Positions 10,367 to 22,011 of a stretch of 64,000 bases of DNA are shown here, in pieces. The stretch comes from Miscanthus floridulus. Its lineage: Eukaryota; Streptophyta; Magnoliopsida; Poales; Poaceae. Each line of letters opens with the position of its first letter. Within the stretch, counting starts at the first letter, position 1. The position numbers and the translations under genes were made by a program. A model generated the notes under the pieces. The model was not told the origin of the DNA. It searched no databases and saw only the letters and a list, made by a program, of their open reading frames with translations. The DNA is taken from assembly GCF_019320115.1 (NCBI RefSeq), contig NC_089589.1, positions 25,520,487-25,584,486 of the forward strand, read 5' to 3'.

Positions 10367-11043
10367 ATGTCTAAATCTTTTGCACATACGCTTTCTAAAA
10401 ATTTAAACTTAACGCCGACAACCAAGCTTTTGAAAAGTCTCTCAGGTCAAATCCTTCCTAGTGAAGGAATTTTTCACCTCATCCCTATCAAAGTAGATGA
10501 AACCAAGGTGTATCTTAGTTTTTATGTTTTTGATATCTGGGAGTTCGATCTTTTGATAGGGAATCCAATAGAGAAACTCCTCCATGGAGGAAGAAAGGGG
10601 AATATAAATGTAAGTCTCGGAAAAAGCATAAACCTTTTTGTTCCCATCACTCGCTTATTACATGCTAAAATAGAGTTGAGTCCCGAGCAAGATCCAATGG
10701 AAGAGATAATGGCAGTTTCACTCCTGGAATCCTCCGATAAAGCTCTTGAAGAAGACGCCCAAGATATCATCCAAGATGAAGAAGAACCACAAGATCCTTT
10801 CCCTTTGGATGAAACTCAAGAACCACTAAAACCTCCCATTGAGATCAAACCCCTTCCTTTGGATTTGAAATATGCTTTTCTAAACAATGATAGGGAGTCT
10901 CCTGTGATTATTAGCAATAAATTTTGTAAGGATGAAACCTTGCAGCTCCTTACCGTTTTAGAAAAGAATCGCTCTGCCTTTGGCTACTCGCTTGAAGACC
11001 TCAAGGGATTAGTCATGCCCTTTGCACTCATCGCATTCCCATA
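10367..11043 (+). pseudogene. Athila-like pol, protease region
   Basis: This open frame of 225 codons covers the retropepsin-like part and the linker to reverse transcriptase. GIFHLIPIKVDETKVYLSFY followed by FDIWEFDLLIGNPIEKLL fits the C-terminal half of an LTR-retroelement aspartic protease, where the folded core ends in a hydrophobic LIG-type turn. A catalytic D-S/T-G motif was not found within it. An acidic linker (about residues 105-155) follows. The reading ends in a TAG at about 11042, just before the RT start, so the natural gag-pol frame is broken here. Confidence 0.65.
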
Positions 11044-11055
11044 GATCCAGCATAT

Positions 11056-11953
11056 ATGCCTTCTAGGGAGCCTCAATGTAGGCTAAATAACGCAATACGA
11101 GAATTTGTTAAAAAAGAGGTTTTGAAACTTTTGCATGCCGGGATAATTTATCCCGTACCAAATAGCGAGTGGGTTAGTCCCAAGCAAGTTGTGCCTAAAA
11201 AGGGAGGCATGACGGTTGTTCAAAATGACAAGAACAAGTTTATCCCTCAATGAACCATCATAGGATGGAGAATATGCATAGATTATTAAAAACTCAACAA
11301 GGCTACAAACAAAGATCACTTCCTGTTACCCTTTATTGATGAAATGTTGGAATGGCTTGCAAAGCACTCTTTCTTTTGTTTCCTTGATGGTTATTCGGGA
11401 TACCATCAAATTCCAATCCATCCCGATGATCAGAGTTAAGACCACCTTCACATGTCCTAATGGGACATATGCATATCGATGAATGTCTTTTGGTCTATGC
11501 AATGCCCCTGCTTCTTTCCAAAGGTGCATGATGTCCATCTTCTCTGATATGATCGAAGAAATTATGAAAGTCTTCATGGAGGACTTTTCCATCTATGGTA
11601 AGACATTTGATGATTGCCTTGAGAATTTGGACCGGGTTTTGAAAAGGTGTGAAGAAAAGCACTTAGCCCTGAACTAGGAAAAATGCCACTTCATGGTTCG
11701 GGAAGGCATAGTGCTAGGACATAGAGTGTCCGAACGTGGAATAGAGGTAGATCGAGCTAAAATAGAAGTTATAGAACAACTTCCACCTCCCACGAACGTT
11801 AAGGGTGTTCGTAGTTTTCTTGGGCATGCTGGTTTTTATAGGCGGTTTATAAAAGATTTCTCTCATATTGCCCATCCTTTAACAAACTTGCTTGCTAAAG
11901 ATGCACCCTTTTTGTTTAATGATGAGTGTTTAAATGCTTTTTCAAATCCTTAA
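11056..11953 (+). pseudogene. Athila-like pol, reverse transcriptase
   Basis: RT motifs are spread over three frames. PSREPQCRLNNAIREFVKKE and SEWVSPKQVVPKKGG (11056-11253) are the fingers region. A FLDGYSGYHQIPIHP palm segment lies near 11380-11430. MSFGLCNAPASFQRCMMS (11483 on) is the following conserved block. The catalytic YXDD-type box reads FMED at 11573-11584, so the first of the two metal-binding Asp residues is Glu. The 11693-11953 frame then reads the thumb/connection, with VRSFLGHAGFYRRFIKDFS. Stops occur at about 11251, 11437 and 11675. The enzyme cannot be made as one chain. Confidence 0.88.
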
Positions 11954-12317
11954 GAAAGCACTTGTCTCTGCATTAATCATTCAACCCCCTTATTGGTCGC
12001 TACCTTTTGAAATCATGAGTGATGCTAGTGATTATGCTATTGGGGTAGTTTTGGGTCAAACAAAGGATAGAAAGCATCATGCAATTTCTTATGCTAGTAA
12101 AACTCTGTCAGGACCTCAACTTTATTATGCAACAATTGAAAAAGAGCTTCTAGATGTTGTTTTTGCTATTAACAAGTTTAGATCTTACTTAGTAGGAGCT
12201 AAAGTTATTATTTACACTAATCATGCTGCTCTTAGATATCTCCTTACTCAGAAAGATGCTAAGCCTCAGCTTATAAGATGGATCCTTTTGTTTCAAGAAT
12301 TTGATTTAGAAATTTAA
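11934..12317 (+). pseudogene. Athila-like pol, RNase H
   Basis: An open 127-codon frame with the gypsy RNase H motifs in order: [15 protein letters not shown] (first catalytic Asp), [33 protein letters not shown] (catalytic Glu), and [12 protein letters not shown]. The second Asp position, normally TDH, reads TNH. RNase H removes the RNA strand during reverse transcription. It ends in an in-frame TAA at 12315-12317, after which the frame continues toward integrase, so the stop is probably secondary. Confidence 0.85.
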
Positions 12318-12386
12318 GATAAGAGAGGAATAGAAAATTCTGTAGCCGATCACTTGTCAAGAATGCAATTCAACAATCCATAGGAG

Positions 12387-12553
12387 TTGCCTATCAACGA
12401 TTTTCTACGGGATGACATGCTCCTAAAGGTCACAGGATCCGACCCCTGGTATGCAAATATTGTTAATTTTATGGTTGTAGGTTATGTAACACCAGTGGAG
12501 AATAAGCGGAAGCTCATCCATGAAAGTCGCCTCCACCTATGGGATGAACCATA
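12387..12553 (+). pseudogene. Athila-like integrase, N-terminal part before the nested insertion
   Basis: This short frame begins PINDFLRDDMLLKV and continues to HESRLHLWDEPY, the linker and start of the gypsy integrase zinc-binding region. It is cut at 12553 by the Tat-type LTR. The same frame resumes at 25243 beyond the insertion, which fixes the insertion point inside pol. Confidence 0.8.
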
Positions 12554-13217
12554 TGTTGGAATCAGTGAAATCCAGCGGGTAGGCTCAAGGTTAGCCGATG
12601 GTAAGCCTCCGCCCAAACAATGCCTCGGGCGGAGCGTTGACTCGCGGTCAATGGATGCAGACAAATTTAGGGTTTCATAAATGCTTCCAACTAAACCCTT
12701 TACACTAGTCACCCTTTCCCTTTTATAGGGCGCTGGTTGCCAATTTCGTACATTACAAATTTGCCATCCAACCGCCCTGGCATATTCCTGAGATATTCCT
12801 ACTCTAGTTCTAAAACTTAGGGTCTTCTTGGTCTTCGTCTCCACGTACCGCCAGCGCTCTTCGGGCCCAACATTGGGCCCATTAAAGGCCCATCTCCTGT
12901 TTTGGGCCATGCTATCTCCGCCCTTTGCCCTGGTGCCTTCGCCTCCTCCTTCCAACTACATCTTCGCGGCGCATGGCTTGGCCTTCGCCCATCCATCGGT
13001 CGCGGGTGAAGGCCTCCCCATGCCCGGCGAAGGCTCCGTGGGGTCTCTTCCTGGGTCACCCGCGTAAGCCTTTGCCTTCGCCTAAAAGACCTTCGTGCTG
13101 CCTTGGCCTTCGGGCGAAGGCTCTTTGTGCACTCCTACAAAACATCTGAAAACTCAAAAGTGTCGTCATAGCATTAGCCTTCAGCCTCCGCAAGCCCGAG
13201 CTCTTGGTGTCCCAATA
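12554..13217 (-). repeat. Tat-like element 3' LTR
   Basis: Aligns over its full length with 24578-25242. On the minus strand its start reads TATTGGGACAC where the other LTR has TGTTGGGACAC, so the terminal TG is mutated. The end TGATTCCAACA is intact. Confidence 0.92.
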
Positions 13218-13227
13218 GTCCCCCTTG
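13218..13227 (-). promoter_or_regulatory. Polypurine tract of the Tat-like element
   Basis: CAAGGGGGAC on the minus strand directly abuts the 3' LTR. It is the expected primer for plus-strand DNA synthesis. Confidence 0.75.
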
Positions 13228-13470
13228 AGGTTACGGTCCGGTGCGAGCGAGCCGTGAGCCTCAAAAAATGCAACACTAGCTCGGAGTGGCGGAGGCTTGG
13301 TTTCTCCCCCTTCCCCCTAGTCCGCCCATATCGGACCATTTGGTGAACCAACGTGTTGCTTTGTGATTGGCTGTGGTGGTTCGGAAATCGAAACTTGTTC
13401 GAATGGGCGTGACTGTTGGGGTACATATGTGACCGTTGATGCTCGAAATGTGAAGCGCCCGCTCACGACC

Positions 13471-13477
13471 TATATAA
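13471..13477 (+). promoter_or_regulatory. TATA box upstream of the antisense extra gene
   Basis: TATATAA in the context CGACCTATATAATGG, 386 bp before the ATG at 13857 and 138 bp before an earlier in-frame ATG region. It lies just outside the 3' LTR and points away from it. Its use as a promoter is inferred from position only. Confidence 0.5.
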
Positions 13478-13856
13478 TGGGGGGGGTCAGTGAGGAGGCC
13501 CCCATCAAAACTTTCAAGCCGTCACTTTCATCACTGCTGCTCTCGCTAGCCTATTGCTGCGCTATTGCGCTGCCTTCGCTTCAGTGGCTTAGGACTTAGA
13601 ATTTCCTCGCTTGCACCGGTGTTTCCCTAGTTCAGTGTTGCCTTCAGAAGTGGCTTTGCCTGCTAGTTCTGACCTTCATTGGCCTTGCTTTAGCGGTCCT
13701 TACTCCCGCTTGCTTGGCGTTAGGTCGGAAGGTTGGCTTTGGAGGTACAAAGAGTGCATGTCCGTTTCAACGGAGGCTCAAGGCTGCTTGGAGAGCGTTG
13801 AGGCTTCCATTGGATACTTGATCCTTGTTTCTTCTGTGGAGAGGTTAAGAGTTCAG

Positions 13857-16800
13857 ATGGCCAAATCCTCAGATTTTGGGCCTTCGCTTATGATGGAGGA
13901 AGCGATCAAGTCGCTGGAGGAGGAGGGTTGCTTTCCAGAGGGTAAGGGCTGCCTCCCCCATGGTGAAATAGTCCCTCGCCTAGAGGTGGATGAAGCCATT
14001 GTGTTCAAGGACTTCTTTGCTTGCGGTCTCCGGATCCCTCTGATTTACTTCCTTCGGCTGGTCCTAGAGACCTTCAAGGTACAACTCCATCATCTCACGC
14101 CCAATGGTATTTTAACCTTGAGCAAGTTTTGCTATGTGTGTGAGATGTTTGGGCCTCCGCCAGATCTGGACACCTTCTGCACATTCTACGAACTTCAGCA
14201 TCAGCCCAAGAAGGCGAAGGTCGATGGGGTGGAGGTGGAGTACCAGTTTGCTAGCTATGCCTTCATGGCGAAGAGGGCTCAGAAGGAGGGCGGCCTTGAG
14301 ATTTCCTTTGCCCAAAGAACAAGTGGGAGAAGGACTGGCCTCGGTACTGGTTCAATGTAAAGACCCCTGGGGTTGTTACGAAGACTGGTTCGAAGGTGAA
14401 GAAGTACCCCTTCACTTCAGTTATGGGGGAGATAAAGCCTTCGACCCGGGTGAGGCCGCCTTCGAAGGTTGACGCAGAGAGGGCGGCATGCGACGCTACC
14501 TATGGAAAGGCTTGATGTTTCTTTGGAGGCCATGACCTTGTTGAAGTGGTGGTGGTATCCAACTTTTGGCCTCTTGGGAAGCATAGGCCCCGGATGACAT
14601 TGGTGAAGATGAAGCTGTCGGTCTTCGGTAGTGAGGAGGGGGAGTTTTTGCCCCTGCTTCTATCTCAAGCGAGCGGAAGATGAGACAGATGAGGAGTTCG
14701 TCAACAAGGTGGAGCAGTCTGCTTCGAAGATACTCAGAGAGATCTTTGAGAGGGAGTTATCCCGCCGTGCTATCGGTGGTACGATGCCCCGGTTGAACAG
14801 GCTGTTTGAGGAGAAGAAGGTGAAGTATGGGGACCGCAAGGTCCCTGAAAAAATAATGAAGTCAGTGGAGGACAAGGCTGCGAAGGCTTCCAGGTCCGTC
14901 GTAGCCCCTGTTACTACGGTGCGGGCTAAGTCAAGGAAGAGGAAGGACGGCAATGCCCTGATGGCTATTGCCAAGAAGAGGAAGGTGGCGAAGGTCACCG
15001 CAAACTCAGACGAGGAAGTGGCCAAGAGTGCTCAAGGCGAGCCTAGGGTCACTCTTGCTGGCGCTGTCGTCCACACACAATCGTCCGCCAGTCGCCCGGA
15101 CGAAGACCTAATGGGTTCGTCTGTTAGGGCAACTGCGGTTGCTGGGGCGAAGATGGCCATGGTGAACCTGTTGCCCTACATCCTTGGTCAATGGGGATTG
15201 GCTCTGCCTCTGCCTCCGCCAGCGAAGATACCTCCGCCAAAGCTGGCCGGTCCACTAAGGCTTAGCATTTGGAGGAGTCAGAGGCCGAGTCTGAGGAGCG
15301 GCCGATTTCGGTCTTGCCACGAGGCCCGAAGACCATGTTGGCCTCCCCGCCAATCTTGGGTGCTGGGACCTCGAGTGTAATTGCGGATGCCATGCTCCTA
15401 GGTAGTGATAATTTTTTGGTTCTATTGTGCACTGCTCGTGTGTGTTTATCTGAGACTCCCTGTTTCGTGCTTTCTAGTTGGCCTAACTCATGCTATGGAG
15501 ATGCCTATTCTAGGTGAGGAGCCTTCTTTGGAGGGGGTTGATCTTGCCCACATGGGGGCTGCGTGCCCCTCCGAAGGTCCCTTTGTAAGTTGGGGCCGGT
15601 CCTTCATCGCTTGCGGCTCCCGCTGTTCGAGGTTCGACTTGTTGTACTCTTATATTTTTTCTCATCTCTGCCTTTGTTTTCATCATTTGTTTTTGTTATA
15701 GGTGGAGACTCCGCGGATACACTAAGTGGGTGGGTGGAGGCCTTACACACTATTTATACAGAAATAGGAGGTTGTATTTTGTGTATGGTTTTGTTGTCGG
15801 TTTTGCCTTACTTTCTTCTTATATTCTATTTTTTTGGTAGATCACGCCTGCCATCATTTCAAGAAGGTGTTTCACAAGCTCTTGCGCTACAACTTGGAGC
15901 ACAACTGCTTGGTAAGCGACGGAGGCTTTTATGCCTTCGCTTTTTGTTTAGTTTTCCTTCTTTTTCTATTTGTTGATTGTTCATTTTATTTTCCTCCTCT
16001 TTTGTTCTTTTTCTTAGGGCCATCACATGTCGGATATCCTTGTGGAACGCGCGGCCTTGGAGGTCATCAAGATGGATGAGGCTATCGAGGCCCTCCAGAA
16101 GGAGCTAGATAGAGTTGAGGATGAGAAGAACCAGCTTTCTGCGGAGGCGAGGGACCTTCGCGTTGCTCGTCAGGCTGTTGACGACCTAAAGGTCCAAGTG
16201 GAATCCTTGGAGAAGGATATAGCCAGCTCGTAGGCCGCCAAAGCGATTGCTCTTGCCCGGCTGGAAAAAGCCATCGCTTCAAACAAAGGCCTTCGCAAGG
16301 AGATCGATGCGGAGAAGTCTTCGAGCTGGGCACTCAGCGCGCAAGTCGAGTTACTGCAGAGGCGCTTGGAGGAGGCGCACGCTGCTGGAGTTGCGACGGT
16401 CGAATTATACTAGGATGCTGTGGGTGGCTTTGGTGGTGCTACCTCGCCACTGCCTTCTGATGCCTCCGCCATGGGTGTCTACGCTTGGTTTAAGGAAAAT
16501 ATCTCCAAGCTGCCTGATTTTGTCGGGGGCGCTATGGATTTTGGTGCTCTTTCCTGTGCCACGAACCTATGCAAGACACTTGGGAAGTTGGGTTGCGTGC
16601 ATTTTGCGGATGTGAGGAGTCAGAGGGGATTTGAAGGGCCTTCGCAGCTTGGCGAAGCCTCAGGGGAGATCTCGAAACTGGTGCGAAACTTCATGAAGTA
16701 TTTCTGGCACAAGTTCGGCCGTGCTGATGCTCGCTCCCTGGCGGAGGCTCGACGTGCTGTGGTTAGTGCTTGTCCAAAATATATTTATTATTACTATTTT

Positions 16801-17007
16801 TTATATGTATATATTTTTTGTTTTTCTTGTGTTACTTACATTTGTCGTGCCTTATGCAGGACTAGCAGAAGGTTGGTGCTCAGCAAGCTACCGAGGGTCA
16901 AGAGTCGAAGACTAGTCAGATGCCGGGCCCGAAGTCTCCTGCTGCTGCTACTGATGCTCCGAAGGCTAGGGAAGCAGCCTCTGCACCTAAGGCGCCGGAG
17001 GTGTAGT
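13857..17007 (+). pseudogene. Antisense extra gene of the Tat-like element (putative gypsy type transposon, PF04195-like)
   Basis: This gene runs opposite to gag-pol, between pol and the 3' LTR. From ATG 13857 it reads DEAIVFKDFFACGLRIPL, then LTPNGILTLSKFCYVCEM and PPPDLDTFCTFYELQ. This pattern resembles the plant family named putative gypsy type transposon (PF04195). A Lys/Arg-rich segment follows (about 14880-15000, possibly nuclear-targeting), then intron-like T-rich spacers. A coiled coil lies at 16027-16380 (EAIEALQKELDRVEDEKNQL), then a conserved block with VYAWFKENISKLPDFVGGAM. Stops include a TGA at about 14513 and TAGs at about 16231 and 16411. Function is unknown. Antisense extra ORFs are known in Tat elements such as Grande, which supports the call. 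Confidence 0.72.
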
Positions 17008-17435
17008 TTTTTAGGTTTTTTAGATGTTTCTAGGTTTAGCGTGTAGATGGCCTTCGCAAGTTACTTTGCGTTTTTTTGGCAAATTTAATGTAAATTCAAT
17101 CTGTGCAGGTTTCCCCTCAGGGGCCTGCGTGAGACGTTGTCCCTTTAACCATGATGAAAGATGGTGTTTATGTCAGTGGAGAATTGTGGGAGTACTAGTG
17201 TGATACCTTTCCACGCCCTTCTATTGGGGACATGTTTAATTTTGTGGCGCATGATATTGATGATGAACGCGCGGAGTTTACTCATTCGCTAGCTTGGCGA
17301 GGGCCTTGGCCTCCAGTTTAGTTTACGATGTGTATTGTTAGTTTTATCGGCCTTTATAGTCTGGAGCCGTGAAGCTTCATTTCTTTTGCGGCTCTCTGTA
17401 ACATGCTCTGCACTTGTAACTTATTACTTGTTTTG

Positions 17436-17441
17436 AATAAA
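17436..17441 (+). terminator. Poly(A) signal of the antisense extra gene
   Basis: AATAAA about 430 bp after the last coding block of the plus-strand gene, in a T-rich context. Assignment is by position and sequence only. Confidence 0.45.
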
Positions 17442-18854
17442 ATTGTTCTTTGGCTCTAATGGTTGAGTTCTTGCTTTATTAGAAAGTTTGGTTACAACTC
17501 TATACTTTGAGCTGAAGGGCTACAAGAGCTTCTTATTTATTCTTTCCTTGCCTCTACTTCTTTCTTCTCTGGCTGACGCTGAGTACGTGTCTGCACATCA
17601 CAATAGAGGAACTAAGGTGCTTGTCTTTGATCTTGTTGATGCTGCGAAGGCTTTAGCACAATTTGAGTATTCATCGGGAACGCTGATGCGAATTCTTGTA
17701 GCTTCTCAAGAGGCCACAGGGCAATTTGGTCAAGCAACGGAGGCTGAGGAAGTATTTCTTGTAGCCCGCCCCTGCTTTGTCTTGGTTTTCCTACCTTTGG
17801 CTTCTAGTCTTGCTGAAGCAGCTGCGCTCCCGTCAAACATGGATGATGTCGGATTGCGCTAGATGGTGCCTTCGGTTGCGGGGGCATGTTATGAGCCTTC
17901 GTGCGATGCCCTCCCACAACCTCTGACACTGCCTGACTTTTTCCCAGCTTGCATTGTTATGGTTCTTGCAGAGGCTTTGCGACGTCGTGCGGATGATGCG
18001 TTTGTCCTCATGGGGGCCTTCGCCGAGCTACACTAGCTACTGATTTTACGAGTCTTCACACGATGTCTCTTAGTTGCTTATTTCTAAGGAAACTCCGGCT
18101 TCCATCTTTTATTTGGTTGCCTATATGGTGCGCTATTTTTGGGTTTGGTTGGGTTCCCCCTTGCTCTGCTCTGGAGGTGGTGGTGTGGTAGTGTCCTGAC
18201 TGGCGTGGCTTGGGTGGCGGGGTGCTGGGTTTTATAGTGCATGACCCGAACGTTCAATTAATCTTGGTGGTTGGGTTGTGTTAACTGTTTCGGTATGCTT
18301 TTATGCTAAGATTTCTTTGTCCTTAGCATATCTGTTGCTCTTTACTACTATTGTACTGTTAGGTATTAATTTCATCTGTCAGACGGGGTCTTGCTATTGA
18401 TGGACCCTTTTCCCGATGCCTACTCCGGAGGTAGGTCTTCGTCGAGTTGGTTTTTGCCTTTTTTGGCCATCATAATGAATCCTTGATGCCTGAGTGTGGA
18501 CAGGGCTTTCTCAAGGTTGCAGGCTAGTTTTTAGCTACGGAGGTCATTCCAAGGTTTAGGGTCTCCGCCTAAAGTATTGGAGGGTCCTTTGTGGTAACGT
18601 GTGTTTGTCGATTGTTGTGGCTCTGTTGCTAGCCACTTTCGACCTTTGTTTTTCTTTTTTCTTTTTGTGTGATTCCTCTTTATATCTGTAGAGGTTTTTA
18701 CATGGAACTTGCCTTGTTAGAAACCACACCTCCGCTAGGAGCCCCCTTTGTGAGGAAAAGAGTGCAAGCCCTTTTACATGAAATGTAAATAAAAAGAAAT
18801 GCGAAACCTAGGCAGTTGGTGACCTTCACTTATAGTTCCACGGAGGCCACCTTT
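17442..18854. other. Tat-like element, non-coding spacer between pol and the antisense gene
   Basis: A T/G-rich stretch without a recognisable protein. A 124-codon plus-strand frame at 17488-17862 resembles nothing I know and starts with a hydrophobic stretch. It may be chance, or an eroded second part of the antisense gene. Confidence 0.5.
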
Positions 18855-19964
18855 TTACATTCTAGACATAAAACCTACGCAAATTGTCGATGTTCCAGGT
18901 GTGGGTTGTTCCTCTGCCTTCGCCATCGATCCGGGCCTCCCGGCTGCCTTTGCCATGTAGGGTCCTTCCCACTTTGGCTGGAGCTTCCCGATGTTTTTAG
19001 CGTTAGGTCTTCTCCTGAGTACCTGGTCTCCGTCTTGTTTGCTTTTCCTGACTACTTTGCTGTCTCTCCATTTTTTGGTTTGTTCTTGGTATTTTGTGAT
19101 GTTTTCAATGGCTTCCAATCTTGTGCCTTCGATTGTCTCTTTGTAATATTCTTCATCTTTGGCCAATGCTTGTTTTATTACGCAGAGGCTCTGATGCGTG
19201 GCTTCTTCAGGTAGCATAGCTTCTTCTCCATATAGGAGTTTGAACGGCATGAAACCTATCGCTTTGGAGGCTGTAGTGTTATGGGACCATACTACCTTTG
19301 GTAGTTCTTCTGCCTATTTGCCTTTGCGAAGGTTGAATAGAGACTTCGCTGTTGCTGAGAATATTATTGAGTTAGCTCTTTCCACTGCACCTTTGGATTC
19401 TGGGTGGTAGGCTGAGGCGAAGGCAACCTTGGTTCCTATACTTTTGTAGAATTCTGTGAAGTTGTCCGAGTCAAATTGTTTGCCATTGTCAACTATTAGG
19501 GTTCTTGGTACTCCGAATCTGCAAACTATATTCTACCAGAAGAACTTCTTTACTATCTCTGATGTGATTTTGGTGAGTGGCTTGGCCTCGATCCACCTTG
19601 TAAAGTATTCTATGGCTACTACTGCAAATTTGTTCCCCCTTGTGATGGTGGCAGTGGCCTAACTAGGTCCATGCCCCATCTCTACAGAGGCTAGGTGGGC
19701 GGGATAATCTGTGTAGGGGCCGAAGGCTTTGACTGATGGGGTGATGTACTTTGCCATGCTTGGCATGTCTTGACGATTTGTTCTGCGTCTTTGATGTGCG
19801 TAGGCCAATAGAATCCTTGCCTGATGGCCTTCGTAGATAGTGCCCTTGGGCCAATGTGTGAGCCACATATCCTTGAGTGAATTTCTTGTAGGAGATCTCT
19901 GCCTTTGGTTTGAGTTATGCATTTGAGTAGGGGCTAGACTACCCCTTTTTTGTACAGCGTTCAA
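18855..19964 (-). pseudogene. Tat-like pol, integrase
   Basis: Read on the minus strand from 19964, the block starts with an eroded HHCC zinc-binding region (CGSHIGPRAL in one frame). It passes a core with VDNGKQFDS (second catalytic Asp) and GAVERAN (catalytic Glu). It ends with PFKLLYGEEAMLPEEA and a C-terminal DNA-binding tail (18855-19250: LQPKWEGPYMAKAA). Frameshifts separate these parts and stops occur inside the core, so no integrase is made. It is the last domain of pol, as in other Ty3/gypsy elements. Confidence 0.82.
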
Positions 19965-20383
19965 TCTATTAGTACGTAGCTTCTTGCTCTTGCTATCATT
20001 CTTGTTGTGGCTGCCTCATCTTCTGTGTGATGCATATTATTAAGGCATTCAATGATGAGCTGCCTCTAGTCCTTTGACTCGGTGACTAAGACTGTTTTGA
20101 ATGCCTTCGGTGTTATCTGTGTTGCTAGTGCTCTCAGTACTTGGTAAAATGCTCCGCCTGGAATGGGTTGATTGTTTGTTGCTACCTTCGCCAACTCGTC
20201 TGCCTCTGCATTTTCAGCCCTTGGTATGAATTGTAGAGTGAACCCCTGAAACCTCCGCTCGAGGGCCCTTACCGTATTTTGGTATTTGATGACTCTGGGT
20301 CTCTTGCTATGTATTCTTTCTCAACTTGACCTGCTATGATTTGGGAATCTGTTTTTGCTAATAGCGTCCTTGCTCCAAGTGTT

Positions 20384-20751
20384 TTAATTTGCTTTGTTGA
20401 GGCCTAATATCAAGCCTTCATACTCTGCTATGTTGTTTGTTGCTTTGAACTCCAGTCTTGCTGTGTACTTTGTGCAGAGGCTGGAGGGGGATATCAGGAT
20501 AGAGGAGGCTTTGGCACCCAGGTGCCCCAAGCTCCATCGGAGTAGAGGGTCCAGACCTGGGGTTGAGGCTGTGGATCCTGCTGTGGCAAAGGTGTCCAAT
20601 CTACCACAAAGTCTGCTAATGCTTGTGATTTGATTGTTGTTCTTGAGATGTAATTGAGGTCATACTGTGATAGCTCTATTGCCCTTTTCCCAATTCTTCC
20701 AAAGACTTCTTTGTTGGCAAGAATGTCCCCTAGTGGTTGCGAGGATGGCAC
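20384..20751 (-). pseudogene. Tat-like pol, second RNase H domain
   Basis: Minus-strand frames read QALADFVVDWTPLP, then LYSDGAWG (catalytic Asp) and NNIAEYEGLILGL (catalytic Glu). These are the signatures of the additional archaeal-type RNase H found downstream of the ordinary RNase H in Tat-lineage elements. A frameshift at about 20590 divides the domain. Its role in the family is thought to be RNA removal, with the original RNase H degenerating. Confidence 0.78.
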
Positions 20752-20862
20752 TGTGATTTCATGTGCCTAGAAATAGTGTTTCAGCTTCCTTGATGAAATC
20801 AACACTGCATATGCTATTTTTTCTATTTCTGTGTAATTCAACTTTGCTCTAGACAAGGCTTT

Positions 20863-21734
20863 TTAGATGTAATAGACTGGCTGATGGGTGACTTTAGAGC
20901 CTTGGTCTCTTTCTTGGACAAGTACCCCACTAACTGCGTGGTCGAAGGCTACGACATATAGTAATAGCGGTGTCTTTGGGTCTGGTACTGTTACCAGGAG
21001 TTTAGTGGCCAAATAGTTTTTGAGCTGGCGAAATGCCTCTGATTGTTCTGGCCCCCAATCCACTTTGTCTCCATCTCTCAGTGCTTTGAAGAATGGTAGG
21101 CTTTGCTCTGCTGACTTTGAGATGAATTTGTTCAATGTTGCTATTCTCCCTATGAGTTTTTGAACTTCCTTTTTGATTGATGGTTCTACCATGGAGACTA
21201 TAGCCTTTGTTTTGTCTGGGTTAGCTCTTATGCCTTCGGGTCCTATGATATATCCGAGCATCTTCCCTATACTTACATTGAAGATGCATTTTTTAGGATT
21301 GAGCTTCAATCCTGCTTCTCTGAGATTGGCGAAGGTTTCCCTTAAATCTGCAATGTGGTTCGTTTCATTCTTGCTCATTACCATGATGTCATCTACATAA
21401 GCTATGATGTTTTTCTATAGCTGTGGGCTGAGGACCACCTTCGTCATCCTGGTGAAGGTTGAACCGGCATTTTTAGACCTTCGGGCATTCTTGTGTAACA
21501 GTAAGTTCCGAAAGGTGTGGTCAAACTTGTTTTCTCTTTGTCCTCCCTTTTGAGCCATATCTGATGGTATCTGGAGAAGCAGTCCAGAAGTGAGAAGCGC
21601 TTGTAGGCTGCTACCTTGTCGACGGAGGTGTCTATTCTTGGAAGAGGGAATGGGTCTTTCTTGCAGGCTTTGTTCAGATCTGTGAAATCTATACACATTC
21701 TCATATTCCCATTTTTCTTGGGTACCAACACCAC
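20863..21734 (-). pseudogene. Tat-like pol, reverse transcriptase and first RNase H
   Basis: The 21734-21444 frame reads MVLVPKKNGNMRMCIDFTDL and LNKACKKDPFPLPRID, then FGTYCYTRMPEGLK, the fingers and palm of RT. After a frame change the catalytic box reads YVDD at about 21386-21397, so both metal-binding Asp residues are kept. The 21384-20863 frame continues through LKLNPKKCIF and LGYIIGPEGIRANPDK (thumb/connection), then RQLKNYLATKLLVTVPDP and an eroded first RNase H. Frameshifts near 21440 and stops prevent a full-length product. Confidence 0.88.
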
Positions 21735-22011
21735 ATTCGCTTGCCATTCTAAATACTTGACTTATCTTATTACATTTGCATCCAATAATCTCTGGACTTT
21801 GGCTTTTGCAGCTAGAGTTCTATCCTCTGACATCTTCCTTTGTTGTTACTTTTTGGGTTTTATGTTGGGGTCGATATCGAGGGAATGTTGTATAATGTCT
21901 CTGCTAACCCCTTTCAAGTCAGAGGCTGACCAGGCAAAGACATCTTTGTTTCTAGCCAGGGTTTCTACTAAATCTGCTTCTTCAATTGACAGGTTGCCTC
22001 CGATGATGACT

